This document shows positions 7,775 to 14,773 of a DNA stretch of 21,847 bases, in pieces (position 1 is the first letter of the stretch; every line of letters begins with the position of its first letter). Origin of the DNA: an uncultured Oscillospiraceae bacterium (lineage in GTDB: Bacteria > Bacillota > Clostridia > Oscillospirales > Acutalibacteraceae). Where the stretch lies: contig UQQZ01000044.1 of assembly GCA_900543305.1 (NCBI GenBank), positions 1 through 21,847 of the forward strand, in the 5' to 3' direction. The position numbers and the translations under genes were made by a program. The notes beneath the pieces are model-generated. The model did not search any database. It was not told the origin of the DNA and saw nothing but the letters and a program-made list of their open reading frames with translations.

Positions 7775-8995
7775 TTAAATGGTGTTTTTATAAATAACTC
7801 CGTCTTTCATTATAACACAAATATTATCCACATTGGCAAGTACAAATAAATTTTGTGTGGGATCTCCCTTTACCAACAAAATATCCGCATATGACCCTGG
7901 TTCCAGCACCCCAATCTTTCCATCGGGGTAAGGATTTTGATAGGTGGTCAGCTTGCTGATCTCGTAGAAATTCCCAGTGGCTGCCCGCAACGCGGCCATT
8001 GTGCCAAACCGCTTTTCATAGTAGGTCAAATCCACGCTGTCCTGGGGATCCATGGCGGGATCATGAATCATCAGGTCTGTGCCGAAGAGGATTTTTAAAT
8101 TGTATTTGTTGATCAGCTCTGTGGCAGTCGCCTCCCGCTCCCGAACCATCATCCCTTTTTTGGAGATGCGAACGGGCACATTTTTATTCACCTTGTTAAA
8201 CTGGGGCATCGGGGCAACAAAAATACCCTTCTCCTGAATGGCCCGGGCTGCTTCCTCATCCATCATGTGCGCATGCTCAAAACTCCTTACGCCTGCCTTG
8301 GCCGCACGCATCATTGCCGGTGCCGTGTACAGGTGGGCCATCACATAGGTACCATAATCTCTGGCGGTCTCCACCGCAGCCCGAAGCTCCGCCTCGCTGT
8401 ACTGCACCGAAGGCAAGGGATCGTGCTCCGAGGAACATCCGCCCCCCGCCATCACCTTGATCTGGGAAGCGCCTTTATAAAACTGTTCGCGCACCGCCCG
8501 AATCACCTCATCCACACCGTCCGCCAACACACTGAACGACAAGGAACGAAACTGAATGTCCCGGCGGGCGTGGGCCAGATCATCGTCTCCGTGGCCGCAG
8601 GTCTGGGAAATACAGGAGTTGCTGGGAAAAATCCGAGGGCCCTCCATTAAATGACGGTCAAAAACAGTTTTTAATCCCTGAACCACGCCTCCCGCGTCAC
8701 GGACCGTGGTGATTCCCTGATACAGCAGCTTCTTGGCTACCGCCGCGGAACCTACCACCGCGTAATCCAGTTGATTGGTGGAGGGGAAGAAGCAGCCCAA
8801 ATGCACATGGGAATCCACCAAACCAGGCATGGCAGTCCTTCCCTGACCGTCAATCACCGTGTCAAACCCTTCCTCAGAGACTTGGCTGGACGTTATTTCA
8901 TGAACCAGGTTGTCTTCGATCACAAGATTCTGTTCCGGACTCAGCTGACTCCCCATTCCATCAAACACTCGCACATGCTTGATCAGCGTTTTCAT
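7775..8995 (-). CDS. Metal-dependent amidohydrolase (imidazolonepropionase / Xaa-dipeptidase type)
   Basis: A 406-residue TIM-barrel amidohydrolase with a full set of ligands for a two-metal site. HxH is at H63/H65 ('VDSHVHLG'), the likely carboxylated Lys is K180 ('QIKVMAGGG'), and the remaining ligands are H221 ('MAHLYT'), H241 ('EHAH') and D307 ('FGTD'). Flanking small beta domains are seen at both ends, with a C-terminal 'GSYADILLVKGDP' typical of the superfamily. No signal peptide is present, so it should act in the cytosol. Relatives hydrolyse imidazolone rings, Xaa-Pro, Xaa-Arg or N-acyl amino acids; the exact substrate is unknown. AAGGGGG lies 8 nt before the ATG, and the gene follows the kinase-like gene by 15 bp. 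Being co-transcribed with an amino acid importer, it probably acts on the imported compound. Confidence 0.88.
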   Translation of the reverse strand: MKTLIKHVRVFDGMGSQLSPEQNLVIEDNLVHEITSSQVSEEGFDTVIDGQGRTAMPGLVDSHVHLGCFFPSTNQLDYAVVGSAAVAKKLLYQGITTVRDAGGVVQGLKTVFDRHLMEGPRIFPSNSCISQTCGHGDDDLAHARRDIQFRSLSFSVLADGVDEVIRAVREQFYKGASQIKVMAGGGCSSEHDPLPSVQYSEAELRAAVETARDYGTYVMAHLYTAPAMMRAAKAGVRSFEHAHMMDEEAARAIQEKGIFVAPMPQFNKVNKNVPVRISKKGMMVREREATATELINKYNLKILFGTDLMIHDPAMDPQDSVDLTYYEKRFGTMAALRAATGNFYEISKLTTYQNPYPDGKIGVLEPGSYADILLVKGDPTQNLFVLANVDNICVIMKDGVIYKNTI

Positions 8996-9010
8996 TGCGG
9001 TATCCCCCTT

Positions 9011-9604
9011 TTAATCGGCATATTTTTTCCGAATCAAATCTGCCAGAAAATTGGCCGTTCCCTCGATGCCAAACATGGCGGAATTGATCATCAGGTCCAT
9101 GTGGTTCATATCGTTGGGCAGGTACTTCACATAGCGCATGTGATAGGCATCCCGGGCCTTGTCCACGTCTGTAATCATTTTCTTGGCATGACGCGGGTCC
9201 ATGCCCAACTCGTTGACACAGTTCACAATCCGGTCTTCATAGGGGGCGTAGACAAAGATGCTCAGATGGTTGTCAAAGTCCTCCAGAATGCTGTCCGAAC
9301 ACCGGCCCACAATCACACAGGACTCCCGCTCCGCAATTTCACGAATTATTTTCGACTCCACTTGGAACAGCTTGTCCTGAGTCTCAGTGGTCCCCAATCC
9401 CAGGGGAAATTTCATAAAGGCAAACTTGGAAGCGGATTCTTCAATCCTGCTTGCCTCATGCAGCGGGATGCCTTGCTTCTCCGCAGCCATTTCCACAATG
9501 TCACGGTCGTAGAAATTTACCTCCATTTTTTCTGCCAGCAGTTTCGCCACAGGACGTCCCAGGCTGCCAAACTGCCGGGAAATGGATACACAAAATTGTT
9601 TCAT
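9011..9604 (-). CDS. Cytidylate kinase-like P-loop protein
   Basis: 197 residues beginning 'VSISRQFGSLGRPVAKLLAE', the N-terminal nucleotide-binding pattern of the cytidylate-kinase-like family (normally ISREYGSGGREIA), followed by 'FYDRDIV'. A second family-like block is 'CVIVGRCSDSIL', followed by 'RIVNCVNELGMD'. Proteins of this family are predicted small-molecule or nucleotide kinases, mostly uncharacterised. They are distinct from housekeeping Cmk, which is larger in key loops and lies near ribosomal or cell-wall genes. The start has AAGGGGAG about 9 nt upstream, and the gene sits between the importer ATPase (gap 16 bp) and the amidohydrolase (gap 15 bp). Its role in an amino acid operon is not explained; phosphorylating an imported substrate or regulating the importer are both speculative. 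Confidence 0.75.
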   Translation of the reverse strand: MKQFCVSISRQFGSLGRPVAKLLAEKMEVNFYDRDIVEMAAEKQGIPLHEASRIEESASKFAFMKFPLGLGTTETQDKLFQVESKIIREIAERESCVIVGRCSDSILEDFDNHLSIFVYAPYEDRIVNCVNELGMDPRHAKKMITDVDKARDAYHMRYVKYLPNDMNHMDLMINSAMFGIEGTANFLADLIRKKYAD

Positions 9605-9620
9605 TGCCCGTCTCCCCTTA

Positions 9621-10427
9621 TCACTCCAGCTCGTCTAATTGTTCCAATTCCTCCTGGGCCTCCATCAGCTCTTCCCGAGCTTCGTCCGCCTTGAGGATGC
9701 GCTTGAGGAATGCCTTGGTCCGCTCTTCCTTGGGATGATCAAAGATTTCCTCCGGCGTGCCCTGCTCCACAATGACACCGTCGGCCATAAAGATCACATG
9801 ATTGGCCACCTCCCGGGCGAATCCCATCTCATGGGTGACCACGATCATAGTGGCCCCTTCCTGGGCAAACTGCTTCATAACGTTCAGCACATCCCCGATC
9901 AATTCGGGATCCAGAGCGGAGGTGGGCTCATCAAAGAGAATGACATCCGGATTGACAGCCATCGCCCGGGCAATGCCTACTCGCTGCTGCATACCGCCGG
10001 AAAGCTGAGAAGGATAATACCGTTCCTTCCCCTCCAGCCCCACCCGCTTCAGCAGGTTCCGGCCGATTTCCTCCGCTTCGTCCTTGTTCATCTTGCGGCC
10101 CAGGGTGAGTCCTAAGGTCACATTTTGCAGCACGTTTTTATTGGCGAACAAGTTGTAGTTCTGAAACACAAAGGAGGTGTTCCTGCGAATTTCCATTCGC
10201 TCTTTCTTGGTGGCTTTGGAAAGGTTATACTCCTTTCCGGCCAACGTCATATAGCCTTCATTGGGCTTTTCCAGAAGATTCAGGCACCGCAGAAAGGTAG
10301 TCTTGCCAGAACCCGAAGGGCCCAGAATGACAATCACATCTCCTTTTTCCACGGTTAAGTCAATGCCTCGCAGGATTACGTTTTCACCAAACACTTTTTT
10401 CACATGGGAAACTGTCATTACTGCCAT
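9621..10427 (-). CDS. Polar amino acid ABC importer ATPase (GlnQ/HisP type)
   Basis: A 268-residue ATPase with Walker A GPSGSGKT (36-43), Q-loop 'FVFQNYNLF', signature LSGGMQQR (142-149), Walker B 'VILFDEPTSALDPE' (from 162) and 'VVTHEMGFAREVA', the diagnostic tail of polar amino acid importers. AAAGGAGG lies 8 nt before the ATG. It should energise uptake by the two permeases encoded immediately upstream (gap 19 bp). An unusual feature is a strongly acidic, Glu/Leu-rich C-terminal extension of about 25 residues, predicted helical or coiled coil, which most GlnQ-type proteins (about 240-250 residues) lack. Confidence 0.93.
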   Translation of the reverse strand: MAVMTVSHVKKVFGENVILRGIDLTVEKGDVIVILGPSGSGKTTFLRCLNLLEKPNEGYMTLAGKEYNLSKATKKERMEIRRNTSFVFQNYNLFANKNVLQNVTLGLTLGRKMNKDEAEEIGRNLLKRVGLEGKERYYPSQLSGGMQQRVGIARAMAVNPDVILFDEPTSALDPELIGDVLNVMKQFAQEGATMIVVTHEMGFAREVANHVIFMADGVIVEQGTPEEIFDHPKEERTKAFLKRILKADEAREELMEAQEELEQLDELE

Positions 10428-10446
10428 GGATCATTCCTCCTTTCGC

Positions 10447-11154
10447 TTACGAAGCCAAAGCTTTTACGCTCTTCCCAAAATACCGCTCCACGGCTTTGCT
10501 CAGCCGCTCCAACAGCAGGCCAAGAACCCAGAACACCAACGCAGCGGCAATGTATGCCTCCAAATAACTGTAAGACTGGTTGGCCGCCACCAGGGCGCCG
10601 TTCATGATATCCATCACGCCAATCACACTGACCAAAGCAGTCGCCTTCAACAGAGACAAAATGGAGTTGGTCAGGGGAGGCACTACATAGCGCACCACCT
10701 GGGGAACAATGATGTGCAGGAAAGTCTGCATCCAGGTGAGACCCATGGCTTCCCCCGCCTCATACTGTCCCTTGTCCACCGCCATCAGGCCGCCGCGAAT
10801 CACTTCGGAAATACCGGACAAGCAGCAGATCACCAAGGCCACAATGGCCACCGCGGTCATATTCAGGTCCTGAATGGAAATGTTCAGGTGCAAAAATCCC
10901 ATAATCGCCGCAAAGTTATTGGTGACCAACAGATAGACAATCAACAGGACCAGGTTGGCGGGAAAGGCCTTGCACAGCGCCATGAGCACCTGAAACACCT
11001 GTTTTAACACCGGCACCTGGAAGACACGCGCCAGAGCAATCACCGTCCCCAGCACCACGCATATCAACAGAGTACACAGAGACATGAACAGGTTTTGGGG
11101 AATGTAGGAGATGGCAGCCTTTAAACACAACCAGAAATATCCCAAATCAATCAT
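10447..11154 (-). CDS. Polar amino acid ABC importer permease, second subunit
   Basis: 235 residues with about five hydrophobic segments and the ATPase-contact EAA loop 'EAGEAMGLTWMQTFLHIIVP' followed by 'PPLTNSILSLLKATAL', typical of the HisM/GlnP permease family. The ATG overlaps the stop of the preceding permease in an ATGA arrangement (11151-11154), with AGGAGG about 9 nt upstream. The two membrane subunits are therefore translationally coupled. With its partner it should form the heterodimeric inner-membrane channel of the importer. Confidence 0.92.
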   Translation of the reverse strand: MIDLGYFWLCLKAAISYIPQNLFMSLCTLLICVVLGTVIALARVFQVPVLKQVFQVLMALCKAFPANLVLLIVYLLVTNNFAAIMGFLHLNISIQDLNMTAVAIVALVICCLSGISEVIRGGLMAVDKGQYEAGEAMGLTWMQTFLHIIVPQVVRYVVPPLTNSILSLLKATALVSVIGVMDIMNGALVAANQSYSYLEAYIAAALVFWVLGLLLERLSKAVERYFGKSVKALAS

Positions 11155-11915
11155 GCCATTTCCCTCCTGTCTGTTTCTTTCAGCTTCGGCTTCCTTCCAA
11201 AACCGATGAGCTTAAAAGGCTTGGGAAGGGGCGTGTGGGCGCTGTGGCCGAAGTCCAGTTTCCGGTTGATCAATGCAAATACCCGCTCCAGCACCAAACT
11301 GATAATGGCGAATACCGCTGCACAACAGAGATAGCCTTCCAATGTGTGCCCCGACATGGATCCCAAGGAACGGGCTTTGCCCACCATGTCCAGGACGCCC
11401 ACCATGTAAGCCAACGCGGTAGCCTGGAACAAACTGATAAAGGTGTTGCCCAGCATGGGCAGCGCCACCCGTAAAGCCTGGGGTGCAATGATATGCACCA
11501 TGGTCTGAGTGTTGGTCAGGCCCACAGTCCAACCTGCTTCGCTTTGAGCCGAGGGCACTGCCAAAATCGCCGCACGGATGGTCTCACCCATAAATCCCCC
11601 CATATTGATGCCATAGGCAATCAGCACATAGACAATATTGTCTATTCCAGCAGTATTTCCGCCGAAAGCGCTCACCAGGGCGGGAATGCCAAAGTAGATG
11701 ACAAACATCTGGCAGATCACCGGCGTGCATCGCACATAGGAAATATAGACGGTTGCAATCTGACTGAGCACTGGGATTTTCTTAATCCGAATCATGGCCA
11801 AAGCCGTTCCCAGAATGATCCCTGCGGTAAAAGATATCAGGACAATTTCCAACGTGACGGGAAATTTCTCGAGAATCTGCGGAAAATATTCAAAGACCCG
11901 TTGCCAAGAGAACAT
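11151..11915 (-). CDS. Polar amino acid ABC importer permease, first subunit
   Basis: About 254 residues with several hydrophobic segments and the EAA loop 'EAGWTVGLTNTQTMVHIIAP' followed by 'LPMLGNTFISLFQATALAY', as in HisQ/GlnP-type permeases. Two in-frame ATGs are available at 11921 and 11915. AAAAGGAGG directly abuts the first and is 6 nt from the second, so 11915 is the better start. The cytoplasmic C-terminal tail (about 35 residues, Pro/Lys-rich) is longer than in the second permease. It follows the lipoprotein gene across a short spacer containing a hairpin, and overlaps the second permease gene by 4 bp. Confidence 0.92.
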   Translation of the reverse strand: MFSWQRVFEYFPQILEKFPVTLEIVLISFTAGIILGTALAMIRIKKIPVLSQIATVYISYVRCTPVICQMFVIYFGIPALVSAFGGNTAGIDNIVYVLIAYGINMGGFMGETIRAAILAVPSAQSEAGWTVGLTNTQTMVHIIAPQALRVALPMLGNTFISLFQATALAYMVGVLDMVGKARSLGSMSGHTLEGYLCCAAVFAIISLVLERVFALINRKLDFGHSAHTPLPKPFKLIGFGRKPKLKETDRREMA

Positions 11916-11935
11916 AGTCATCCTCCTTTTACCAA

Positions 11936-11964
11936 GGGATGAGCCTTCTCCAACGGCTCATCCC
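11936..11964 (-). promoter_or_regulatory. Intercistronic hairpin between lipoprotein and permease genes
   Basis: On the - strand GGGATGAGCC (11955-11964) and GGCTCATCCC (11936-11945) form a perfect 10-bp stem with a 9-nt loop. There is no T-run after it, and the permease ribosome binding site follows within about 10 nt. Such stems behind binding-protein genes usually protect the upstream mRNA segment, so that the binding protein is made in excess. Confidence 0.65.
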
Positions 11965-11979
11965 TGTTTTTACGTCGAT

Positions 11980-12879
11980 TTAAGAGGCACTGGATTCCGT
12001 ATTGGGTTCCGTGTAGTCGGCGCCCAGGATAGACTCGCTGATCTCCTTCAACGTGCCATCCTCCCGAAGAGCAACAAGAGCCTCGTCAATGTCATCCCTC
12101 AGTTCCTCGGAACCCTTGCTGTACACAAAGAAGGTGCCGCCGCCAGTGGTGTCATTATTGGGAACCTCATAATCGCTGTACTCCATAAACCCGTCGTACT
12201 GGTTGGAGAACTGATCCAGGTCGTACTCCGAGGCGATAAACGCATCGTACAGTCCATTGGACAATCCGGAATACCGGACTTCTTCCGTATCTGCGTATTC
12301 CACCTTTACATCCAACTCAGGATGTTCCTCCAAATAGTTGAGGATCAAGGTCTCTGCCATAGAACCAGCGCCGGTCACAACGGTCTTCCCGTCTAAGGAA
12401 TCAAAATCGGTAATGTCCGTTCTGCCCTTCAGATAGCCAATACGGAAAGGCCCGGTATAAAAGTCCGGTTCGTTGGCATAAAGATAGTTCTCTGCTCGTT
12501 CTTCCGTATAACCATAATGATGAATGGCAATGTCATACGCCCCTGTATCCAAGCCGACCAGCAGGTTGTTAAACGCATCGGGTGTGTACACAAAAGTGTA
12601 CTTATCGGCGAGCTTCTCCCCCACTGCCTTCATCACCTCATAGTCGTAGCCGGCAATGTCTTCATTCTCGTCCAAATAGCAAAAGGGAAAGAAAGAGTTT
12701 CCAATTCCCACGGTTATGGTGGTGGTATCTGCCGATGTGCTAGTGGTCTCTGCCCCACTGGTTTCCGTTCCGGAAGAGCCGCCGCTGGAAGAATCAGCAC
12801 TGTTTCCACAACCAGTCAACGCGACGCCTAAAACACATACGCATAGAGCCAACAAAATTGCCGTAAACTTTCTTTTCAT
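11980..12879 (-). CDS. Amino acid ABC transporter substrate-binding lipoprotein (family 3)
   Basis: 299 residues. A lysine-rich start, a hydrophobic segment and the lipobox LTGC place the lipidated Cys at position 24, so the protein should be anchored outside the membrane. A Ser/Thr/Gly-rich linker (about 26-55) precedes a type II periplasmic-binding fold. 'PFCYLDENEDIAGYDYEVM' and 'YDIAIHHYGYTEERAENYLY' are typical of SBP_bac_3 proteins, where the 'TEER' region lines the amino acid site. The ligand cannot be read from the sequence; cystine or another sulfur amino acid is a guess drawn from the C-S lyase in the operon. GGGGGTG lies 7 nt before the ATG. It is the first gene of the operon, behind a promoter and a leader hairpin. 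Confidence 0.92.
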   Translation of the reverse strand: MKRKFTAILLALCVCVLGVALTGCGNSADSSSGGSSGTETSGAETTSTSADTTTITVGIGNSFFPFCYLDENEDIAGYDYEVMKAVGEKLADKYTFVYTPDAFNNLLVGLDTGAYDIAIHHYGYTEERAENYLYANEPDFYTGPFRIGYLKGRTDITDFDSLDGKTVVTGAGSMAETLILNYLEEHPELDVKVEYADTEEVRYSGLSNGLYDAFIASEYDLDQFSNQYDGFMEYSDYEVPNNDTTGGGTFFVYSKGSEELRDDIDEALVALREDGTLKEISESILGADYTEPNTESSAS

Positions 12880-12918
12880 GAGTTTTCACCCCCGCTGTTA
12901 TTCCCCGAGCCAAAGAGA

Positions 12919-12958
12919 AAAGGCGCCTTGATCTCGTCTTTGAGACCAAAGCGCCTTT
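12919..12958 (-). promoter_or_regulatory. Terminator-like hairpin in the importer leader (candidate attenuator)
   Basis: In the - strand leader, arms at 12942-12958 and 12919-12935 form an uninterrupted 17-bp stem (two G-U pairs) around the 6-nt loop AAAGAC. The stem is followed by TTTTCTCTTT-like sequence (with the last stem T). It lies about 25 nt after the predicted transcription start and 40 nt before the lipoprotein start. Because it sits between the operon's own promoter and its first gene, it would act as a conditional terminator or a 5' stability element. I see no upstream peptide ORF, no T-box sequence and no known riboswitch core. Confidence 0.7.
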
Positions 12959-12988
12959 GCTTTAACGGCTTTCTTTTGGGTTGCCTTC

Positions 12989-13016
12989 ATTGTAGCACAC
13001 TTTAGGGGAATGTCAA
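12989..13016 (-). promoter_or_regulatory. Consensus sigma-A promoter of the amino acid importer operon
   Basis: TTGACA (13011-13016), a 16-bp spacer and TACAAT (12989-12994) read on the - strand. The predicted transcription start is near 12982, giving a leader of about 100 nt that contains the 17-bp hairpin. Confidence 0.8.
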
Positions 13017-13356
13017 CCTAAAATGAAGGATCAATATTCGATTCTTGCATTTTATCGAAAAAGCATTCTCATATTTGAGTAGTGTTGGTTATTTTTGAAT
13101 CTCATTGGCATCGAAGCTGCATTTTAAAGTGAGTAACACTCTGTTCAAAGAGAAGTGAAGATGCAAAAGTTTTACCCTGCATTTCCGGTTGAAACCATGT
13201 GCTTTGTTCTTTCATCCGCTCCCTTTTTCAGAGTTTTTTCCAAACCTGTCTCATCCGATGCCAAAGGCCGGGATCGCTCCCGGCCTTGTGTTTTTTCAGA
13301 GATTTTGGATTTCTCCGCCTGAAAAATCTAATAAATTTTTGAAAGAGAGGTAAAGT
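13017..13356. other. 340-bp non-coding stretch between importer promoter and NUDIX gene
   Basis: This AT-rich stretch holds no supportable gene. A 53-codon + strand frame (13161-13322) runs through a terminator hairpin and has only a weak binding site, so it is not called. It contains the strong hairpin at 13264-13296 and a second imperfect hairpin (TTTTTCAG/CTGAAAAA arms) at about 13292-13326. Confidence 0.5.
13264..13296 (+). terminator. Intrinsic terminator reading on the + strand
   Basis: AAGGCCGGGA (13264-13273) and TCCCGGCCTT (13278-13287) form a perfect 10-bp stem with a TCGC tetraloop, followed by GTGTTTTTT. On the - strand only three T follow the GC-rich stem, so the terminator is better oriented for +. 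No + strand gene is seen upstream of it back to 1341. It may nevertheless serve the NUDIX gene on - as a weaker terminator. Confidence 0.65.
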
Positions 13357-13851
13357 TTATGCTTGCTCATCCAGATAGGCATTCAAAAAATGGGAGGCAA
13401 AACTATTCTGCAAAATGTTGTTGCGGGCTTCCTCCTGTGTAAACCACTGGTAGTCGTCCACTTCCCCATTGACGGACAACTGACTGTCATCTTCCACGAA
13501 AGCGGTAAAATTGCACATCAAGGTATTAGAGGGTTCAAAAAACCTGGTCCGATTGAACCGGATATGGGATACCGTCATTCCCGTTTCTTCTTTGATTTCC
13601 CTTGCCACAGCATGTTCCAAGGACTCTGTCCGATTCACATAGCCGGCGACAAGAATGTAAAAAGGATGCCCATATTGTTTAATCAGCAAGATTTTATTTG
13701 TCTGCCGGTTGATCACAATCATGCTCACTGCCACATTGTACATGGGAAAACGATATTGATTGCACTGGGGACAAAAAGGAATGTTCCCTTCATTTTCCAA
13801 CTCTTTCTCAACCAGCTCTGTACCACATTCCTGACAATATTTTGCACTCAT
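13357..13851 (-). CDS. NUDIX hydrolase with N-terminal zinc ribbon (NAD pyrophosphatase-like)
   Basis: 164 residues counted from ATG 13851, which has GGGGG 8 nt upstream; a TTG two codons earlier is less likely. A zinc ribbon is formed by C6/C9 ('CQECG') and C27/C30 ('CPQCN'), followed by 'YRFPMYNVAVSMIV'. The NUDIX box begins at G70 and is complete ('GYVNRTE', then 'REIKEETGM' with catalytic Glu88/Glu89). The zinc-ribbon plus NUDIX layout resembles NudC-type NADH pyrophosphatases, but this protein is much shorter and lacks the NudC N-terminal domain. A house-cleaning role on a nucleotide diphosphate is probable. The SQPWW-type NADH specificity motif downstream of the box is not seen. It lies 141 bp downstream of the GntR gene and may be co-transcribed with it. 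Confidence 0.87.
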   Translation of the reverse strand: MSAKYCQECGTELVEKELENEGNIPFCPQCNQYRFPMYNVAVSMIVINRQTNKILLIKQYGHPFYILVAGYVNRTESLEHAVAREIKEETGMTVSHIRFNRTRFFEPSNTLMCNFTAFVEDDSQLSVNGEVDDYQWFTQEEARNNILQNSFASHFLNAYLDEQA

Positions 13852-13992
13852 AAACAAATCCCCCTGGTTAATGTATTCCTTACGTTTTTCTGCCAGTTCT
13901 AGCTTTCTGACTCCCTGACACGTCGTCCCGAGAGTGGGCCTGATGAAAACTGAGAGGGCTGGATTTCTCCACAGGTCCTTATGGAGATTCTC

Positions 13993-14631
13993 TCAGGACA
14001 GTGCACGATACATCAGCGCCGCGTGATCCATCACGCATCGATAGGCCGTTTCCGGATCCCCTGCACCAATGGCGTCCAAAATGTTTTGATGGCATTGACA
14101 GATGTCCTTTCGAGAGATTTTCCCCGTAAACTGTTGGAGCTCCGGGTGACTGTAAAATCCCATGGGAGAATCTTCCAAACTGCTGAAATACGGGTCGCCC
14201 AGGGACTCCAGAAGCTCCCGGTGGAACTGTTGGTCCAAAGAGAAGAATTCCCCAAACGCCTGGTCACTGTCCGCTAAAGTCCACATGGAGGTAAGCAGTT
14301 CCTGCATTTTTTGCAGATACGGACGTTTGTTGTCCTCCTGGTAAGCATTTGCCAGACTGGCTGCGCAGTACCCTTCTATGGCCGTACTGAAATGATAATG
14401 CTGAGTGATCTCCTCTACCGTCATCTGGTGCAACCGGATCCCTCTGCTGGGAAGCACATCGATCCTGTTTTCATCGGCCAGTTTTTGGATGGCGTCCCGC
14501 ACCGGCGTCCGGGACATCTCCAGGTCCTGGGCCAGGGCGTTTAAGGAATAGGTCTCACCGTATTTCAATTTTCCCTCGTTGATCAATTGAATCAGTTTGT
14601 CGTACGCTTGGTCCTTCAATAAAAAAGACAT
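13993..14631 (-). CDS. GntR family transcriptional regulator, FCD domain (FadR subfamily)
   Basis: 212 residues counted from ATG 14631, where GGAGG lies 6 nt upstream. An earlier in-frame ATG at 14700 lies upstream of the predicted -10 box and is rejected. The N-terminal winged helix (about 1-70) shows 'LAQDLEMSRTPVRDAIQKL' and 'VLPSRGIRLHQM', standard for GntR. The helical remainder with 'FFSLDQQFHRELLESLGDPYF' and the final His-containing helix ('VMDHAALMY') matches the FCD effector domain, which binds a metal and small carboxylate ligands. It probably represses a neighbouring target. The aldo/keto reductase gene just upstream on the same strand carries a palindromic operator and is the obvious candidate. 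Confidence 0.88.
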   Translation of the reverse strand: MSFLLKDQAYDKLIQLINEGKLKYGETYSLNALAQDLEMSRTPVRDAIQKLADENRIDVLPSRGIRLHQMTVEEITQHYHFSTAIEGYCAASLANAYQEDNKRPYLQKMQELLTSMWTLADSDQAFGEFFSLDQQFHRELLESLGDPYFSSLEDSPMGFYSHPELQQFTGKISRKDICQCHQNILDAIGAGDPETAYRCVMDHAALMYRALS

Positions 14632-14671
14632 GAAATACCTCCACCCCACATGGGTTCTCGTTGACCCTTTG

Positions 14672-14700
14672 ATTATACTCCACACTTTCCCAGAACACAA
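14672..14700 (-). promoter_or_regulatory. Promoter of the GntR regulator gene
   Basis: On the - strand TTGTGT (14695-14700), a 17-bp spacer and the perfect TATAAT (14672-14677) lie about 40 bp before ATG 14631. The -35 box abuts the terminator of the upstream aldo/keto reductase gene. Confidence 0.7.
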
Positions 14701-14729
14701 GAAGACGGCAACTTTTCGCTGCCGTCTTC
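14701..14729 (-). terminator. Terminator of the aldo/keto reductase gene
   Basis: GAAGACGGCA (14701-14710) and TGCCGTCTTC (14720-14729) form a perfect 10-bp stem with a 9-nt loop, 45 nt past the reductase stop. The sequence after it on - (TTGTGTTCT) is T-rich and also serves as the next gene's -35 box. Confidence 0.65.
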
Positions 14730-14773
14730 CCGTAAAAAGAGAATGTTTTGCTCACTTAATAACAGGCCAGAAA

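Noticed and set aside
9011..9604. Housekeeping cytidylate kinase (cmk)
   Set aside because: The N-terminal pattern fits the cytidylate-kinase-like family and the operon context is amino acid transport, so the gene symbol is not assigned.
12919..12982. T-box or known amino acid riboswitch in the importer leader
   Set aside because: The leader is only about 100 nt and shows neither a T-box sequence nor a specifier loop nor a recognisable riboswitch core; only a terminator-like stem is seen.
13161..13322. 53-codon + strand frame beginning MQKFYPAF
   Set aside because: It reads through a strong intrinsic terminator and has only a weak binding site, so it is unlikely to be translated.
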